From Karalla daura (lineage: Eukaryota > Chordata > Actinopteri > Chaetodontiformes > Leiognathidae): a stretch of 64,000 bases of DNA. The translations under genes and the position numbers were made by a program. The stretch covers positions 7,627,688 to 7,691,687 of the forward strand of contig CM055205.1 in NCBI GenBank assembly GCA_029224185.1. The letters run 5' to 3'. The stretch's first letter is position 1. Each line of letters starts with the position of its first letter. The notes below the pieces were generated by a model. It did no database searches, had not been told where the DNA came from, and saw nothing but the letters and a program-made list of their open reading frames with translations. Below are positions 37,400 through 50,339 of the stretch, in pieces.

Positions 37400-40300
37400 A
37401 CCTCACTTGCTTTGTTCTGCTCTCTGCTCTGTTTTTCTCTCCCAGCACCTGAGTGCAGCAGTCATTGTGCGACTGAGAAACACGATCATGTGGTCATTGC
37501 AGTGCCGTCCGTTTATCCCCGTCAGACACAATAATTTATGTTTTAAAGCAATTTCTGAATTGAAGTGGAGGGATGAGTCACGGTTCACAGTTGAATTGCA
37601 GAGGGTGCAGGATGCATTTCCAGGTGCCGGAGATGTGCAATTATCCAGATGGCGAAAATGAAAAAAAAAGGACAAACAAACAGTCTTTGTTTAAGATATA
37701 CTGTACTCTCATTGGCCCGGTAATTAGAGACGTGGTGCAAATGTTGCAACGGGTTATAGTTGACATATGCAGACAGCATGGAGGCCCCATAGCAAACGCT
37801 AAAGAAACTGAAAACGAGGTGGCTAAGAGGCTCCCTGTACTTGTGGCAGATTATTATGGTGGAAATCCGTACTGTTAAAGACGGGGGACGGGGGGGGCTC
37901 AGCTCTCTGACCTGGCATTTCTGTAAAGATGGCGCTGTCAAATAACCGCAGAGTTTATGGAACTATTTAACCACACTTGGAGTAGCCACAGCAATAAAAA
38001 GTTAGAACAGGTGCTTGAAATAAATTAGAACTAAGGTGAGAACAGGTAATAAAATGAAAACACTATTGCACTTATAGAGCACAGTTTTATCCCCTCAAAG
38101 TGCAGCAGCGTTACCATGATACTGATAAATACATTCAAAAGTAAAGGTGCATGCCTTGTATTTTACAAAAGGACTGACCCAAATCTGATGTGTGCTAATT
38201 ACATATACGTAAGTCTCTGTTTTAATTATGTTCTCCTGTTTTCTGATGGGTCACTCATAATAATATCGCTCTGGCTGCTTATCGACTGTCAGCAAATTAG
38301 GGTATTGATTGGCCACTGCTGTTGCTGTAACCAATCTGAATCTAATCACGCTCAGCCCTATTAGACCATGTCATTGATTAGCAAGTAATAATTGGCTAGG
38401 CAGCGGCTTTTTGGTGATTATTGATATGTCCCTGAATGCGGACGCAACATGTTGCTGTGCACCGTACCTCTGTGCGTGCATGTGTTGACAGTGCAGTCAT
38501 GATAAGCCCCTGCTACAGCATGAGATTCATCCATGTTGTACCAAGGCAGCTTCTGCCATGAGTACACATACGATAGATGCACAGTTACAGAATCGTGCTA
38601 TTCCCGTCAGACCTTGAACCGTTCCAACATAGTGAAAGCTTGAGGATGCACTTTTACATTTCTGTTTGCTCCCTGGGGATGCACTCATGCTCTCCATGAA
38701 TCTAGCCATCATCTCCGGGCAAGTTGTTCGGATAATTTGTGTCACGATATCGCTTTGAACTTGGGGCAAACGCAAAACCTGAGCGCCGTGAGAAATCGCC
38801 TCCTTCTTGAGTATTTACAAGCATTTTTTTATGGCTTTTTACGGTTGTTGGCCTGTGGGGGACAATGCCATGGTGACTGCTGGTCCGACCGGCGCCGCTG
38901 CATGTGTAATGTATTGCTGCGCTGTTATTTACTCGCCAAATGAACTCTGGAGTGGAGCCGCGCACTGAGGTCAGCGTGTTGACGTCTCTCGCACCAGGGG
39001 TCTTTCCCAGCAGCCACGCTGATGCGTCGGATGCGGCTGTGTGTGGCGAGGACAAATGTGACATTCAGAGGTGCACCCCTGCAGCAGCACTCAGCCAACT
39101 CGGCCTGATTTCGCGAGGAGCTGAAGATGCTACGCTGACCTTGGACAAAGTCATTTGCCTCTCGTAGTCATTGTTTTTTTCAGCGACATTATGAGCGGGA
39201 GCACTGCACTGTGCTAAACAGAAACAAAAATGCATTCACAGAAAACACACGTTCACCAAGTCCTACAGATTATTTCAAATTCCACCTTGTTGTCCGGGTC
39301 GCCGAGCGCTCGGTGTTCGCGAACAGCTTGTTCCTTTCATCACGCGGGTAATTACAGAAGTAAATGGCACAATGCAAAGACACCCGATAGCACGTAAGTG
39401 ACTTTAATGGCTTTGCACTCGGGAAGACAACAAAGCAGCGCTCTGGAGAAGTGAGAGGTGCTCGTCGGAGGTGTCAGAAGGAGCCACGAAAAGACTCGTT
39501 TGATATGATGCAAAGCTCCGAGGAGCGTTGCAGACAACGCCGCTCTGCAGGCCTGGCAGTCAACGCACCACGTTGCAACAGTCACTCCGTGATTTCACTC
39601 CTGACAGACGTGAAGATGAAACAACACTTCATAATGTCAGCAAAACGGAACCCCTGAAGAGCGGATAAACGCTCCGGCTGAAACACCGGGCTCCTTCTGG
39701 GGCCCGTCCCGATGACGGGGTCAGGATCTGGCGTAGCCGGCATCGGTGATGAAATGGTCTGGAAAATGTTTTCTTGACATGAATTACCCTGGAGCATTAG
39801 CTGTGGTTAGAGTTGACTTTGGCTAAATGCCAGATTGTCATCGACACCAGGCCAGGTGGGTGCCGCAGCTACCATGTGACATTAGACTACATCCGAGCAC
39901 GATTTCTAGTTATGGCAACATTTTAAACCAGGGTACTTGTTTTGATATTCATTCGCCTTTTATTAACATGCAAAGTAGACACATAATAGTTTTTGTCAGA
40001 CCACTTATTAACACTACCATACCATAATTTACCAACGCTAGGGAGTTTTCCCTACTAAAGACCATAGGCTGTTAACTGACAATAATGTTGTTACACAAGA
40101 ATTATGAGCTCAAAGTGCTTTGCTTAGTCTGGACCTCGGTCATTTTCTCATTTTTCCTTAATGATAGTTCATAAACAGGGTCTAGCCTCACTTCACCCTC
40201 ATTTTGGAGCAAACGTGCCTGAATCGACAGGCCCAAATTAAAACGATTGTAACTCTGCTGCTCTCACTAAATAGTCAGGGCGATTTTGTCAGAGAGGAAA

Positions 40301-42360
40301 CCAAAGTTTCATGTGAAAGTGTCATAAACACTAAGCGGTACAGATCCAGAGTAATGGGCCTCTGAAGTCAATAAAAAAAACAACAAGAAAACTTTAGTAC
40401 ACCCGAAATAAAAATGTGTTTCAGTATGAATATCTTTCTGTGGCCTCATCTGAGCTCTTAAATGACACCATGGGGCTGCAGTCACACTCACTGAACACTT
40501 TTTCAATTTTGAAGAAGATGGCATAACGTACGGTCTGTCTACTGTGTTTGTCTGTGTAAAGATCCCATAGCAGCTCAACAAATGACATTTGTGGATGCCA
40601 AATGAATATATCTTTTTTCTTTACATCTTGACGTATTTCATTAGTTGGAGCAAGATTATTTGAACACTTTGAGGTGTGTAAAGTGTTAATTTTCCATGAA
40701 AACTACTTCTCTGTGATTGACAGGTCGCTATATGTGCGCACACAGTTCTCTAGTCAAGGTGCTTGTGAACTATCACAACGACAGCTATTCATTACAGTCT
40801 GGCAATACAATACAAGCAGCTGAACAAAATCATATCAAATTCAAGAGCACAGTAAAGATGAGTGTGTCTCTGAGCTTCAAAACATCACTGACAGTGATCA
40901 AACGACACCTAGCCAGCTTCTAACATTGTACTGTATGAAAAACGTGTGATAGCAATAAATGAGGATATTTTTGGAATCATGAACGCTATAAAACGCCACC
41001 AGAATCAGACTGAAACTGAAAAGAGAAACTTGTGATGATTTTTCCTAAACAATCTCAGCAAAAAATAGTCAAGAGTGAGGCATCTGCCTTTTATGAAGCA
41101 GCTATCTCCATGCCAACAGATTAGCACATGACATGTTATTTGCTACTTTTCCTGTCAAAAAACGTCAAAGACGACTCGCCACCACCCAGTGCTCAAATCG
41201 GACGTGTTTCAGGCTACTCTTGTGTCAAGTGTGTAAGAAATTAAAGAAAAACAGTGTTATAGTTTTAAAGCGGAGAGCTTCTTGAATGTAGCAGTACTAG
41301 ATGTGCAGACATGATGGCGTAAAGGCCTGTGAAAGGGCGTTTAAAGTTAAAGACAGTCTTATGAATGTGTTCAAATAACAAATGAAGTTCTTTCCAAAGA
41401 ATGTGGTGAATAAAGGTGAAGATAGGGTGAACATGCTGGTAATGTAAATATTAGATGTATTAGACAATGTTAGATGGATAATGTTACCCTGGCTGTACCC
41501 TGATGCACTAAACCCATGTCATATGTCAGCACCAATCTAACACATGCTGCTGAAAATTCACCATTGTGCAGAAAGCATTTGGCACTTTATGACAGAGTTT
41601 CTGCTGGTGGAGTGTATGTGGATGCTGATGATCATCTGGCTCCTATATTTTTATGTATATCATTATGGCATGGCTATACTGGAATGGGACTGAGGCCCAG
41701 TATTTCCTGGTTAAGCGAGTGATGGCCACGTACCATCTATTTTCTTCCTGTGTGTACTTTTACAGTAGCATCACCTCTCCTCTTTGTCCCCATGAAAGCT
41801 CCCAGAAGCTTGATATTGACACAAAGTCACTCTGTCAACAATACTGTTTCTATCCCGCATCTCTGTAAACAGCCTTTATTTATCTGTCTTATCAGAATGA
41901 TGATGATTATGGAGGGAAGAGACACTTTGAAATGACATTAGAGCAGCCGAGCTGGTGGCATACTAAACACTTTGAGCTCCAACTTTGCCTCAGCAAGCCT
42001 CGGTGTGACTGGGATAAATCGCTGCAATCGTCTTACTTTGTTGCCTTCACAGAGGAATGTGGCGTACCTTGTAACCTTTAAAGTGCGAAGCAGAGATCAA
42101 AGTGGCATTCTTTTGAGCCGATCTCCATGACAGACTTTACCCAACATAAATGCTGTTAACGCTGCTCCTGCCTAACAGGCGTGGAGCCAGGCCCAGCCGT
42201 TTGTGTTCGGCGGCTCTGGAGGGGATCTGCTCGTCAGGCGTCTTGTTCGCCAGCCTCTGTGAGGCAGCATGTGAGCTTTGGAAACCCTGGTCAGGTGCCG
42301 CACATAAAACAAGAAAGGATAAGAATGTCAGACTGCTGCTCTCTCCATGATGGCAATTAC
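37400..42360. other. csmd3: Intron stretch without recognisable features
   Basis: Mostly unique AT-leaning sequence. A mild CpG-rich patch lies at about 38880-39170. No exon, transposon or RNA gene is supported. Confidence 0.5.
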
Positions 42361-42364
42361 AGTT

Positions 42365-42992
42365 GAAAAACATTGCCAGACTCCGACCATCACTCACCGA
42401 CTGTGGCAGAGAAGCTCATTCACTCCCTCATCTCCTCCTACTTGGACTACTACAGCGGTGTCCTGTTTGGGGTTACCAACAAAAGCCTGGACAGGCTCCA
42501 GTACGTCCAGGACCCAGCTGCCAGGGCCCTCACTCGCTCCAGACCCTGGCAGCCCATCAACCCCACCCTCATCCACCTCCACTGTATTAAATACTAAATC
42601 CTATTCCTCACTTACAAGTCCCTCCTTGGCCTGGCTCCCCCAGCACCTGCCCCACCTCCTCCATCCTCACACTCCATCCTGGGCTCTGCGGCCCATAGAC
42701 TTCGGCATACACTCCATTCCACACTCCCATCCCTGCTCCTCTGGGGATTGGGGCCTCACCCGCCCTCTAGAACTCTCTCCCCTGTGACAAACACACTGTC
42801 CCCTTTCTGGACATTTATAAAACCGCCCTCAAAACATATCTGTTCAACATGGCTTTCAACTTGTAGTCCCTGTCAGTTCTATGTCTGTTCTATTGAGACA
42901 ACTTTCATTTCATTCCATTTTTGTCAAGTGAGCTTGGGTCTTTCGAAAGACACTATATAAATTAAAGTTATTATTCTTATTATTAATATTAC
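42365..42992 (+). mobile_element. 5'-truncated L2-type LINE, 3' end
   Basis: A frame from 42373 reads AEKLIHSLISSYLDYYSGVL then NKSLDRLQYVQDPAARALTR, which is the C-terminal part of a non-LTR reverse transcriptase of the L2/CR1 group. It stops at 42595 and continues only in broken frames (LLTYKSLLGLAPP-like and later words), so it is dead. The tail ends with ACACTATATAAATTAAAG and a TTATTATTATTA-like repeat, typical of L2-type 3' ends. It inserted in the same orientation as csmd3. Confidence 0.85.
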
Positions 42993-43035
42993 ATCTCAGT
43001 CTTGCGTTTTCTGGCTAAGTTGATCTAGTCTTATA

Positions 43036-43054
43036 ATATATATATATATATTTT
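43036..43054. repeat. (TA)n run
   Basis: A short TA microsatellite just after the LINE tail. Confidence 0.8.
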
Positions 43055-43791
43055 CTTTATTTACTATTCTGCCTTTTAAATTGTGTCTCTTCTCAAGGAG
43101 AAAAAGGAGAGATGGTGCTAGAATTAGCGTAAAGTGTACTTTACATGAGATATGCTTCAGGTGTGATGCATTCTTGAGGTTGTTTTTATGATGTGCAGTC
43201 ATTGTTTTAAAAAGTAACACCGCAATCAGAGTTTCAGATGGAAGAAATGAAGGTCAGATACTGTAAACATTGTGAAGATTACCTGCCAACGTTTGGATGC
43301 GCTGGATGATGCCTCGGCTAATGAGTGTCCCGGAGCAGTCCCAAGACTCATAACATCATTTCCACCAAGTGCTACTGACTGTGTGGAGCAATGCAAATGA
43401 GATTTTTATTTATGGTAGACAACGTAAACATTGAGACAGTGTAAAATGAGAGGATGTTTACATCCACGAGACACTCAAACAGGAGAATGCTCAAGGATCC
43501 AAGTGTTAATTAACTTTGTAGTATCAAATATTCATACACATATTAACTGTAAATAGACAGTGCCCTCAGCCATCTTCATTTTTCACTGAAGTCCTTCAAG
43601 AACTTCATGGTGAATAATGTACGGAAGAGCAGCAGAGATCCAGGAGGTATTTTGGCCCTCAGGCTGCATGGCCTCTCAACACCCCTCATCGATGGCTTGA
43701 ATGTTCATGCAGTTATCCACATTTATCATAATTACTCTGCACCATGTTTTTAATCTTCTTGCATTTTGCATTTTTATGACCAACATTAGGA

Positions 43792-43878
43792 AGTACTCCA
43801 TCCTTCTATATTCTTCCTCTATATGGAAGAATATATATAGGATGTACTCCATCCTTCTATACTCTTCCTCTATATGGG
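43792..43878. repeat. Tandem duplication, period 51
   Basis: TACTCCATCCTTCTATA and the following CTTCCTCTATATGG occur at 43794 and again 51 bases later at 43845, almost unchanged. Confidence 0.9.
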
Positions 43879-44039
43879 GCAAATTCATCCATGACAACCA
43901 TGACTATCTATATTCTTGTGGTTATTTGCACTTTTGTCTCAAAAGCTACTTGATGCCCGCGTTTCTGAATTCATTATAGTCTGTTTATTTTCTGTGCTGG
44001 CTTAGAGCGACAATTCCAGATACTGTTTCAGGAATTAAA

Positions 44040-44690
44040 CCACTGGCCCTTTTGTTGTGGGATAGTCTCTCAAAAGCCATGCTGCCTGATTTCTTAGCAA
44101 CAGCCTTGCAAGTGCTAAGTGCTTCACTAATTTCCATTGACAAGTAGCAGAGACAGCTAATTGCTTATTTGCTAATACGTGAGTGTGGACAGATTTGTCG
44201 TGTTTATCTGTTGCTGTAGGCCTGACAGCAGCCTGAGGCCTGGCATGACTGTACTTCCTAATATGTTGGTGTGGATACATTTGTCATGTGATTATCACTT
44301 GCTCTAGGCCTGACAGTGTTCTGAGCACACGTGGATGTGACATGCCAATCGGCACAGGCTAACTCACTCCTGACAGCTGTAAATGCACACACAGTTAAAC
44401 CCGTTCTCTCAGACATGGTTTGTCCTCTATCCTAGATAAAAGCAGCGATGCCAGTGACCCTTTGGTTGGAGAATAACTCTTATAAAAACTAGGCCATGCT
44501 TCCTGATTCCTTAGCAACTGCCTGAGGAGTGCTAAGTGCTCTGCTAATTTCCATTGACAATTAGCAGAGAAAGCTAAAGGCTTGCTTGCAATATGTGAGA
44601 GCGTGCGAAAATCTGTCATGTGTTTATCAGTTGCTGTAGGCCTGACACGTGCAAGCGCTCAAGGGGACATGGATATAACACGTGAGTAAC
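44040..44690. repeat. Diverged local direct duplication of about 200 bases
   Basis: Copy 1 (about 44040-44230) and copy 2 (about 44452-44650) share, in order, a TTAGCAAC word, GTGCTAAGTGCT, CTAATTTCCATTGACAA, TAGCAGAGA and TTGCTGTAGGCCTGACA. A partial third copy of the 3' half lies between them (about 44252-44345). No known transposon is recognised. Confidence 0.8.
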
Positions 44691-44697
44691 ATGTTAT

Positions 44698-46200
44698 AAG
44701 TACCGTAACGTGACTTGTAAGTGTTGAAACACAGGCTCACGCACACACCTTCATACACACATCCCCAAATGCGCACACTCATTTAGACCTTCTCACAGAC
44801 ACTGGTGTCTAATCAGTATGCAGAGAGGTGTGCTCGTGCCTATGAGAGTAGTATATCGCTGTGAGCTAAGTGCCTGTAATCCTACACAAGCTAATACACA
44901 CACACACACACACACACTTTGCATTTTGTTGTTTCACAATCAGTTGCCCTTGAAACTGAGTAGAGAATCTTAAATAGAATGATGTCGCTCCTCTCTATCT
45001 CTCTGTTTCCTGTCCATCTGTATCTCTCTCCTCTCCTTGGCAAGTCTCTCGCGATATGACTCCAGAATGTAGCACACTATTTAGAGCTCGTAGACACTCT
45101 TGACAGCCCATCTCCGAATTCATGGTAATGGCGGGCCGGACTGTTCAAAGTCTGCCACCTACAAACCTCCTGCTTGTCAAGGATTTGTTTTTGGAGACAG
45201 TAAGAAATATGTCAGGTCTTATCGTCGGAGCTGAAGCCATGTGGCAGAGTGATGCAAGATGATTCTAGCCAGACGTCATGTTGTGAAATAGATGCTCATA
45301 CCTATGTTGCCAATATGTCTTACATTTATTCGGTACATCAGAGACAGGGGATAGAAATGCGTGTCATCATTTTCACATCAAGCACTGACAGTCACAGAAG
45401 CTATCAGTGTCTTGAGTCATGCAGGCTCGGTTTCTCAGCAGCTAACACCATGTGCCCAGGGCACACAAGCAGCATCTGTTTCTGTGATAGTTTGCAAGAT
45501 TAAATCCTTCCTCCCACACTCGACCCTCCCACCCTACTTAAACAACAAAGTGAAGCCTGTGATAAATATAACGCATCGTCTTCACCGCAGGTGAGACCGT
45601 ACAGCAACATATCAAACAGAAATATCACACTCAGCAGCGCTGTTGCAGTGCAGTATAGACAAACAAAGTATCTTTGATTTGTGCAAATATAAACATATCG
45701 ATTTTTTTTCCCGTAGATTTTGTAGAGGTTTTAGTGATTGGTTAAAGATTTATAGCTTCAAGTGAAGTCACAAAGAAAAAGTATGATATGGATTGAAAAT
45801 CCAAGGATGTTTCTGGACCAGGTAGAAGACAGAAGGTTTCTGCCTTTTACCTGGTCTCCTGGCATTGGTGTGACAGGTACAGTATGGCCAAACTGCTGAT
45901 ATTGTTTGATTTAATGGAGAGAAACAGCTAAGTACTTTATGATTGGAACAAGTCCAGGTTAGTCCCAGGGATACAAAACCAATTTCTCCAACATCATCAA
46001 TCAAAATTTACTCATTCTGGTCAAGGGTGAAATTGGTCTGTTCTTCTGTTCGGCTTTGTGCTGTGTCTTCTCTGAGGCAACACAAACATCACGCAACGCA
46101 TCATATGGTCACATTGAAAATGGGAGGCATTTTCTACCTCTTAACATGGGAGTTGTACGGTAGATGCAGAAAGAGCTGCATGAAGGAGATGCAGAGAGTC
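44698..46200. other. csmd3: Intron stretch, mostly unique
   Basis: Contains a short CA run at 44897-44918 and otherwise nothing recognisable. Confidence 0.5.
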
Positions 46201-46246
46201 TGAGCGTGTGTGAGTGCGTGCGAGCGAGCGAGAGAGAAAAAGAGAG

Positions 46247-46250
<4 letters not shown>

Positions 46251-46308
<58 letters not shown>
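46251..46308. repeat. (GT)n microsatellite
   Basis: A pure GT run of 58 bases preceded by GA-rich sequence. Confidence 0.95.
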
Positions 46309-46309
<1 letters not shown>

Positions 46310-46643
46310 TGTTATGCTTGCCGAGTGCTAATCAATGCTGCTGGCAGAGAGGATGCTGGGATAGCAGCACCATCCCTAATAGGAAATGGAACGTTGACCT
46401 TGAACAGAAGTACACACCACTATTTTTTTCACTTTCCCACACATACACAACAAACATGCACACACATCAGATTATTTCAACTCTGTATCTAAAGGGAAAC
46501 ATATATATATATATATATCCAAACACACACGCGTCGGCCCAGCAGGCCGCCTTGGTTCATATTCACATTTTCTGCCTGTAATGACGGTGACCCTGTCTGG
46601 AAAAACCCCTCAGTCAGTCGGAGCTGTGTGGGCAGGATTTGAA

Positions 46644-46665
46644 GGTGGAGGTCCTGACCTCCACC
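46644..46665. repeat. Perfect inverted repeat GGTGGAGGTC / GACCTCCACC
   Basis: Ten-base arms (eleven with the flanking A/T pair) around a two-base centre. It is too short and isolated to assign a role. Confidence 0.85.
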
Positions 46666-47929
46666 TGGGGCTTGATGAGTAGACTACATGTTTTGTCTGG
46701 AGGTGCAGATGCATGACAATGCATGTATACAGGCAAGAGCAATGGGTGGAATCCAATTCCAGTGATTGACAGCTGTGGAGTGGAAAAAAATGCAGCTATA
46801 GTACAGACCCAACAGGCAAGACAACATGGATGTAAGCAATGCAGGTCTGAGACTTCCCAAAGAAGTTGGCCTTGTAAATGTTTCATGAATGAATATACTG
46901 TATGTATTATTTAGGCCGCAGGGATACAGATAGAACTTTTTGATGAGAAACAGCCAAATGTAAGGAATGTCTCATTTGGAAGAAAATGCCACTGTGGACC
47001 TGCAGAATGGAGAAACTTGCAAATAAACTACAGCGTGTTCAGAGTGTTCAGAGCCGGGCATCTTCAGCAGCTTCATCACTGCTCATGAAGCATCAAACTG
47101 AATGTAATCACACAATGTCATGCGATGTATATGCTTCTGGTCACGGAAAGTTAGAAAACTTGATGAATTTAGCATTTGGATCCGAGGACAAGACTTGCCT
47201 GTGACTTGCCTGTGTAAATGAGGGCAGCAACTCAGTGTGTTCCAGCTTTTTTCACTCTGATAGCACGTTAACGTCGGTAGGTGGTAACTGCATTAGAACG
47301 TCTAATTTGACTCCACTTGCAGTTGAGATACTCAGATGTGCTGATTACGCCCAAATTGTATAGTAACAGTGAGGTGAAAAAGACACAGCCTCAACAGCAA
47401 CATAACAGACCACCAAATAGCCTCCAAGTTCTTTTCTAATAAAACACTCATTACTGTAGTTCTGCTCTGGCAATATGTGGCCATCACTGTTGCTGTCCTT
47501 TGAGTGGCTATCTTCCTCACACCTCAAGCACACAAAATGTTTGGTTTTTTCTGCCTTTTGTATTTTTCCAAGATGATGCGCTACAAATCACATCAACCAC
47601 TTATTTGAGAGCCAGCGAGGACTCCATAGGCCCCATTATCATACTTATTCGAAGGCCAATTGACTCGTCGAGAGCTTGTAAACAAGTTCATGATGAAGAC
47701 TATTTTCCTGTGGATCTGTTTGCAACATTGGGGTTTATGGGTTGTACCAGTGACCTTCACATTGTTCCTCAGGGAACATCAATTTTTAAATCCAATCTCT
47801 GGTTGCCCAAAGTATAATTTGGGTCTACAAAGGCATGTCTAAGCAAATTTATGTCAGTATTAACCCACACCTTTGATAGCCTTTGGAAGAAATTGAGGAA
47901 ATCTTTGGGGAAGCCACCTTCTCGTTTGT

Positions 47930-48365
47930 GGGTGGGGAAGGGGGCGATATGAAAGGACGGCGAGGGAGGTGTCATGTTGTTTTAGGGAGGCAGTGTCAGG
48001 TCACACAGAAGGAGACAGGCGCGACAAAGACACAGCAGACAGCAGAGGACCGGCTAGACAAGGGAGCAGGAAGGGCAATTGGGGTGACAAGAGTAGCCAG
48101 GAGAGAAGAAGTGGAGATGAGAGGTAAGAAGGTGGGGTAGGGAGGAGACGGAGATGCAGGATTAGAGATGAGTTGGGGCGGTGTGGGGGGCGCAGATGAG
48201 AGTTGACAGGAGAAGAGAGGTGGAAAGAAGAAGAAAAGGAACCAAGGGTGGGGGAGGGCACAGGAAGAGAGCCATCAAGAGGACTCGTGGGTGAGGGAAG
48301 AGGTTGTTGAAAGCAGGAGAGAGACACTGAGAGCGGCTGAGAGGAGCAAGAAAGGACAGACTGAG
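47930..48365. repeat. Purine-rich (A/G) tract
   Basis: Over 400 bases are dominated by A and G on +. Frames here (47883-48140 on +, 48001-48431 on -) reflect this bias. Confidence 0.7.
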
Positions 48366-48369
48366 AGCG

Positions 48370-49990
48370 ACATGCACAAAGAAACTGACAGCTGGTACCT
48401 GCACAAAGCTGTGATCATGAAAGCTCCGCAATTAAATTAGAGACTCACAAACAACTCAATCCACCGTTTCTTTCAATTGGATGTTATAGACTGTTCAATA
48501 AGGGATGCCGAGAACTGTGAAATTAGCGACTTTATAGGAAGATTGCTCAGAGATATAAAGACCATATGCCAACTAAGCCCGTCCATCTGAGTTTTCCCGA
48601 GCTGCGCAGCCCGCCCAATATAAGAGAGAGTCCATATTTAGAGCTACTGTCTGTTTCACAGCTGCCATGAGGGGCTCGAATGCGGACAAACTGCAAAATC
48701 ATAACGTCAAACCAGCTGGGCCAAAGAAAAAGAAAAAGCTTGGGAGGGGTTTTCATCCTACAACTATGGTTGCCTATAAGCGAAAAGGCACATGACAATG
48801 AATTCAATCAACACTCTTTATGCAAGATTACGTTTAGATGGGTATATTAAGATAAATCCTCTTCTGCTATGCGGGTAAACAGTTTAATCAAATTACTCGT
48901 AGAATCAAAGTAAGGTTTATAATTAGATTAGTGTATGATAATTAGATTATAGTGTTTATGCAAACAAACTCACGTTATACGCATTCACTTAGGATAGAAA
49001 AAAAAAAATAGGTCACTTTGACTCCAGGGCTTTGAGGCATCTTCAACTTTTGCTCTTAATTACACAGAGCACAGCATGACAAAGCTAAGTCTCGATTATC
49101 TCTTGCGCATTTGATCTTTGTATTTTCCAACTTTCACGCAACCAAATGCCCATGGCGTGCGCGGCTTCAGAAGCACATTTCTCTGGTGTTAAAAAGAGGC
49201 TGATGATCTTCTAAGACTTGCCTGGTGCTGGTGAAGTCCTGCAACACCAGAGTATTGAATCGCCCACTGTGTAGACTCTGCAGCGCGGCACGAAAGCATC
49301 TTTTAAACAGACCTCTGCTGCCTACTTTATTTTTGTATAACACTAATCTAAAAAGAAAAGAAAAAAATTGATCCGATTGAATTTGCACAAAGCTCGGTGT
49401 ATGGCTGAGGACCCAAGGACGTAAAGCTGAATCCATGTTTTGCTCAAAATGTCTTTCACTGATCCGTTCTGAACAGCTGCACCCAGCCATGGTACATATT
49501 TGACTGTCTTTGAAACCCTGTTCATTGTCAGCAACATCATCCAATATTAATTGCTGTGAGCACATGCCATCACTGCAGGAGCTAAGGTTTTTCCAGGTTA
49601 CTCTTGCTGGCCAGTGAAATTTGATATTTACCATTCCCTCGGTGAATAACCTTTCCAGATGGTGCAGAGCCAAACCCCAGGGACCCAGCCAGAGGTTGAG
49701 CACCACTGGAGCACGATATGTGTTCAGGCCCAGCCACAGTAACAGAATTCCACTATCATGAATACAATGTAATTGTGATTCCCTGTGATGTAGAGACACA
49801 GGTAAAATGTCTGTACGTATATCTCGGGGTATGTGTGTTTGTGCACACTGTATTGAACAGTTAATAAGCACGGTGCTGAAATTATAATAGAATGTAATGT
49901 AATAATAATAACACTGGCCCCCTCTCCTTGTCTCTGTCCCTCTACTCTCCCACTTTCTCTCTGTCTCTGCTCTGATTACTGTGCTGTCCC
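48370..49990. other. csmd3: Intron stretch, mostly unique
   Basis: A long minus-strand open frame spans 49167-50312, but it translates the following (CA)n and purine tract and shows no domain. No exon is supported. Confidence 0.5.
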
Positions 49991-49995
49991 GCAGG

Positions 49996-49997
<2 letters not shown>

Positions 49998-50040
<43 letters not shown>
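49998..50040. repeat. (CA)n microsatellite
   Basis: A pure CA run of 43 bases, followed by a purine-rich segment with a GA run at 50158-50178. Confidence 0.95.
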
Positions 50041-50042
<2 letters not shown>

Positions 50043-50339
50043 AAAGAGAGTTTGAGACGAGGCAGGGAGCCACCCAGAATTGCAATGGCTTCTGGGTAGA
50101 GACTGAGCTGAAAGAAAGGAGCGAACAGACAGTGTGTCAGAGAGTAAACCCAGGAGAAAGAGAGAGAGAGAGAGAGAGCAAGAGAGCGGGATGACATGAT
50201 GAGTAGAAGAGTCAGGAGACAAGAGAGGGAGAGGAGGGGGTAATAGGAGAAAGAGAAAGCAAAGGGGGAGTAATTGAGGGAAGTGATAGTTGTTAACTCT
50301 ATTACGTGGCATTCACGAGCTTTATGCAAATCCTGCTTT

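Noticed and set aside
37257..37661. 134-codon frame overlapping the first CUB exon
   Set aside because: A shadow of the real exon in another frame that continues into the intron.
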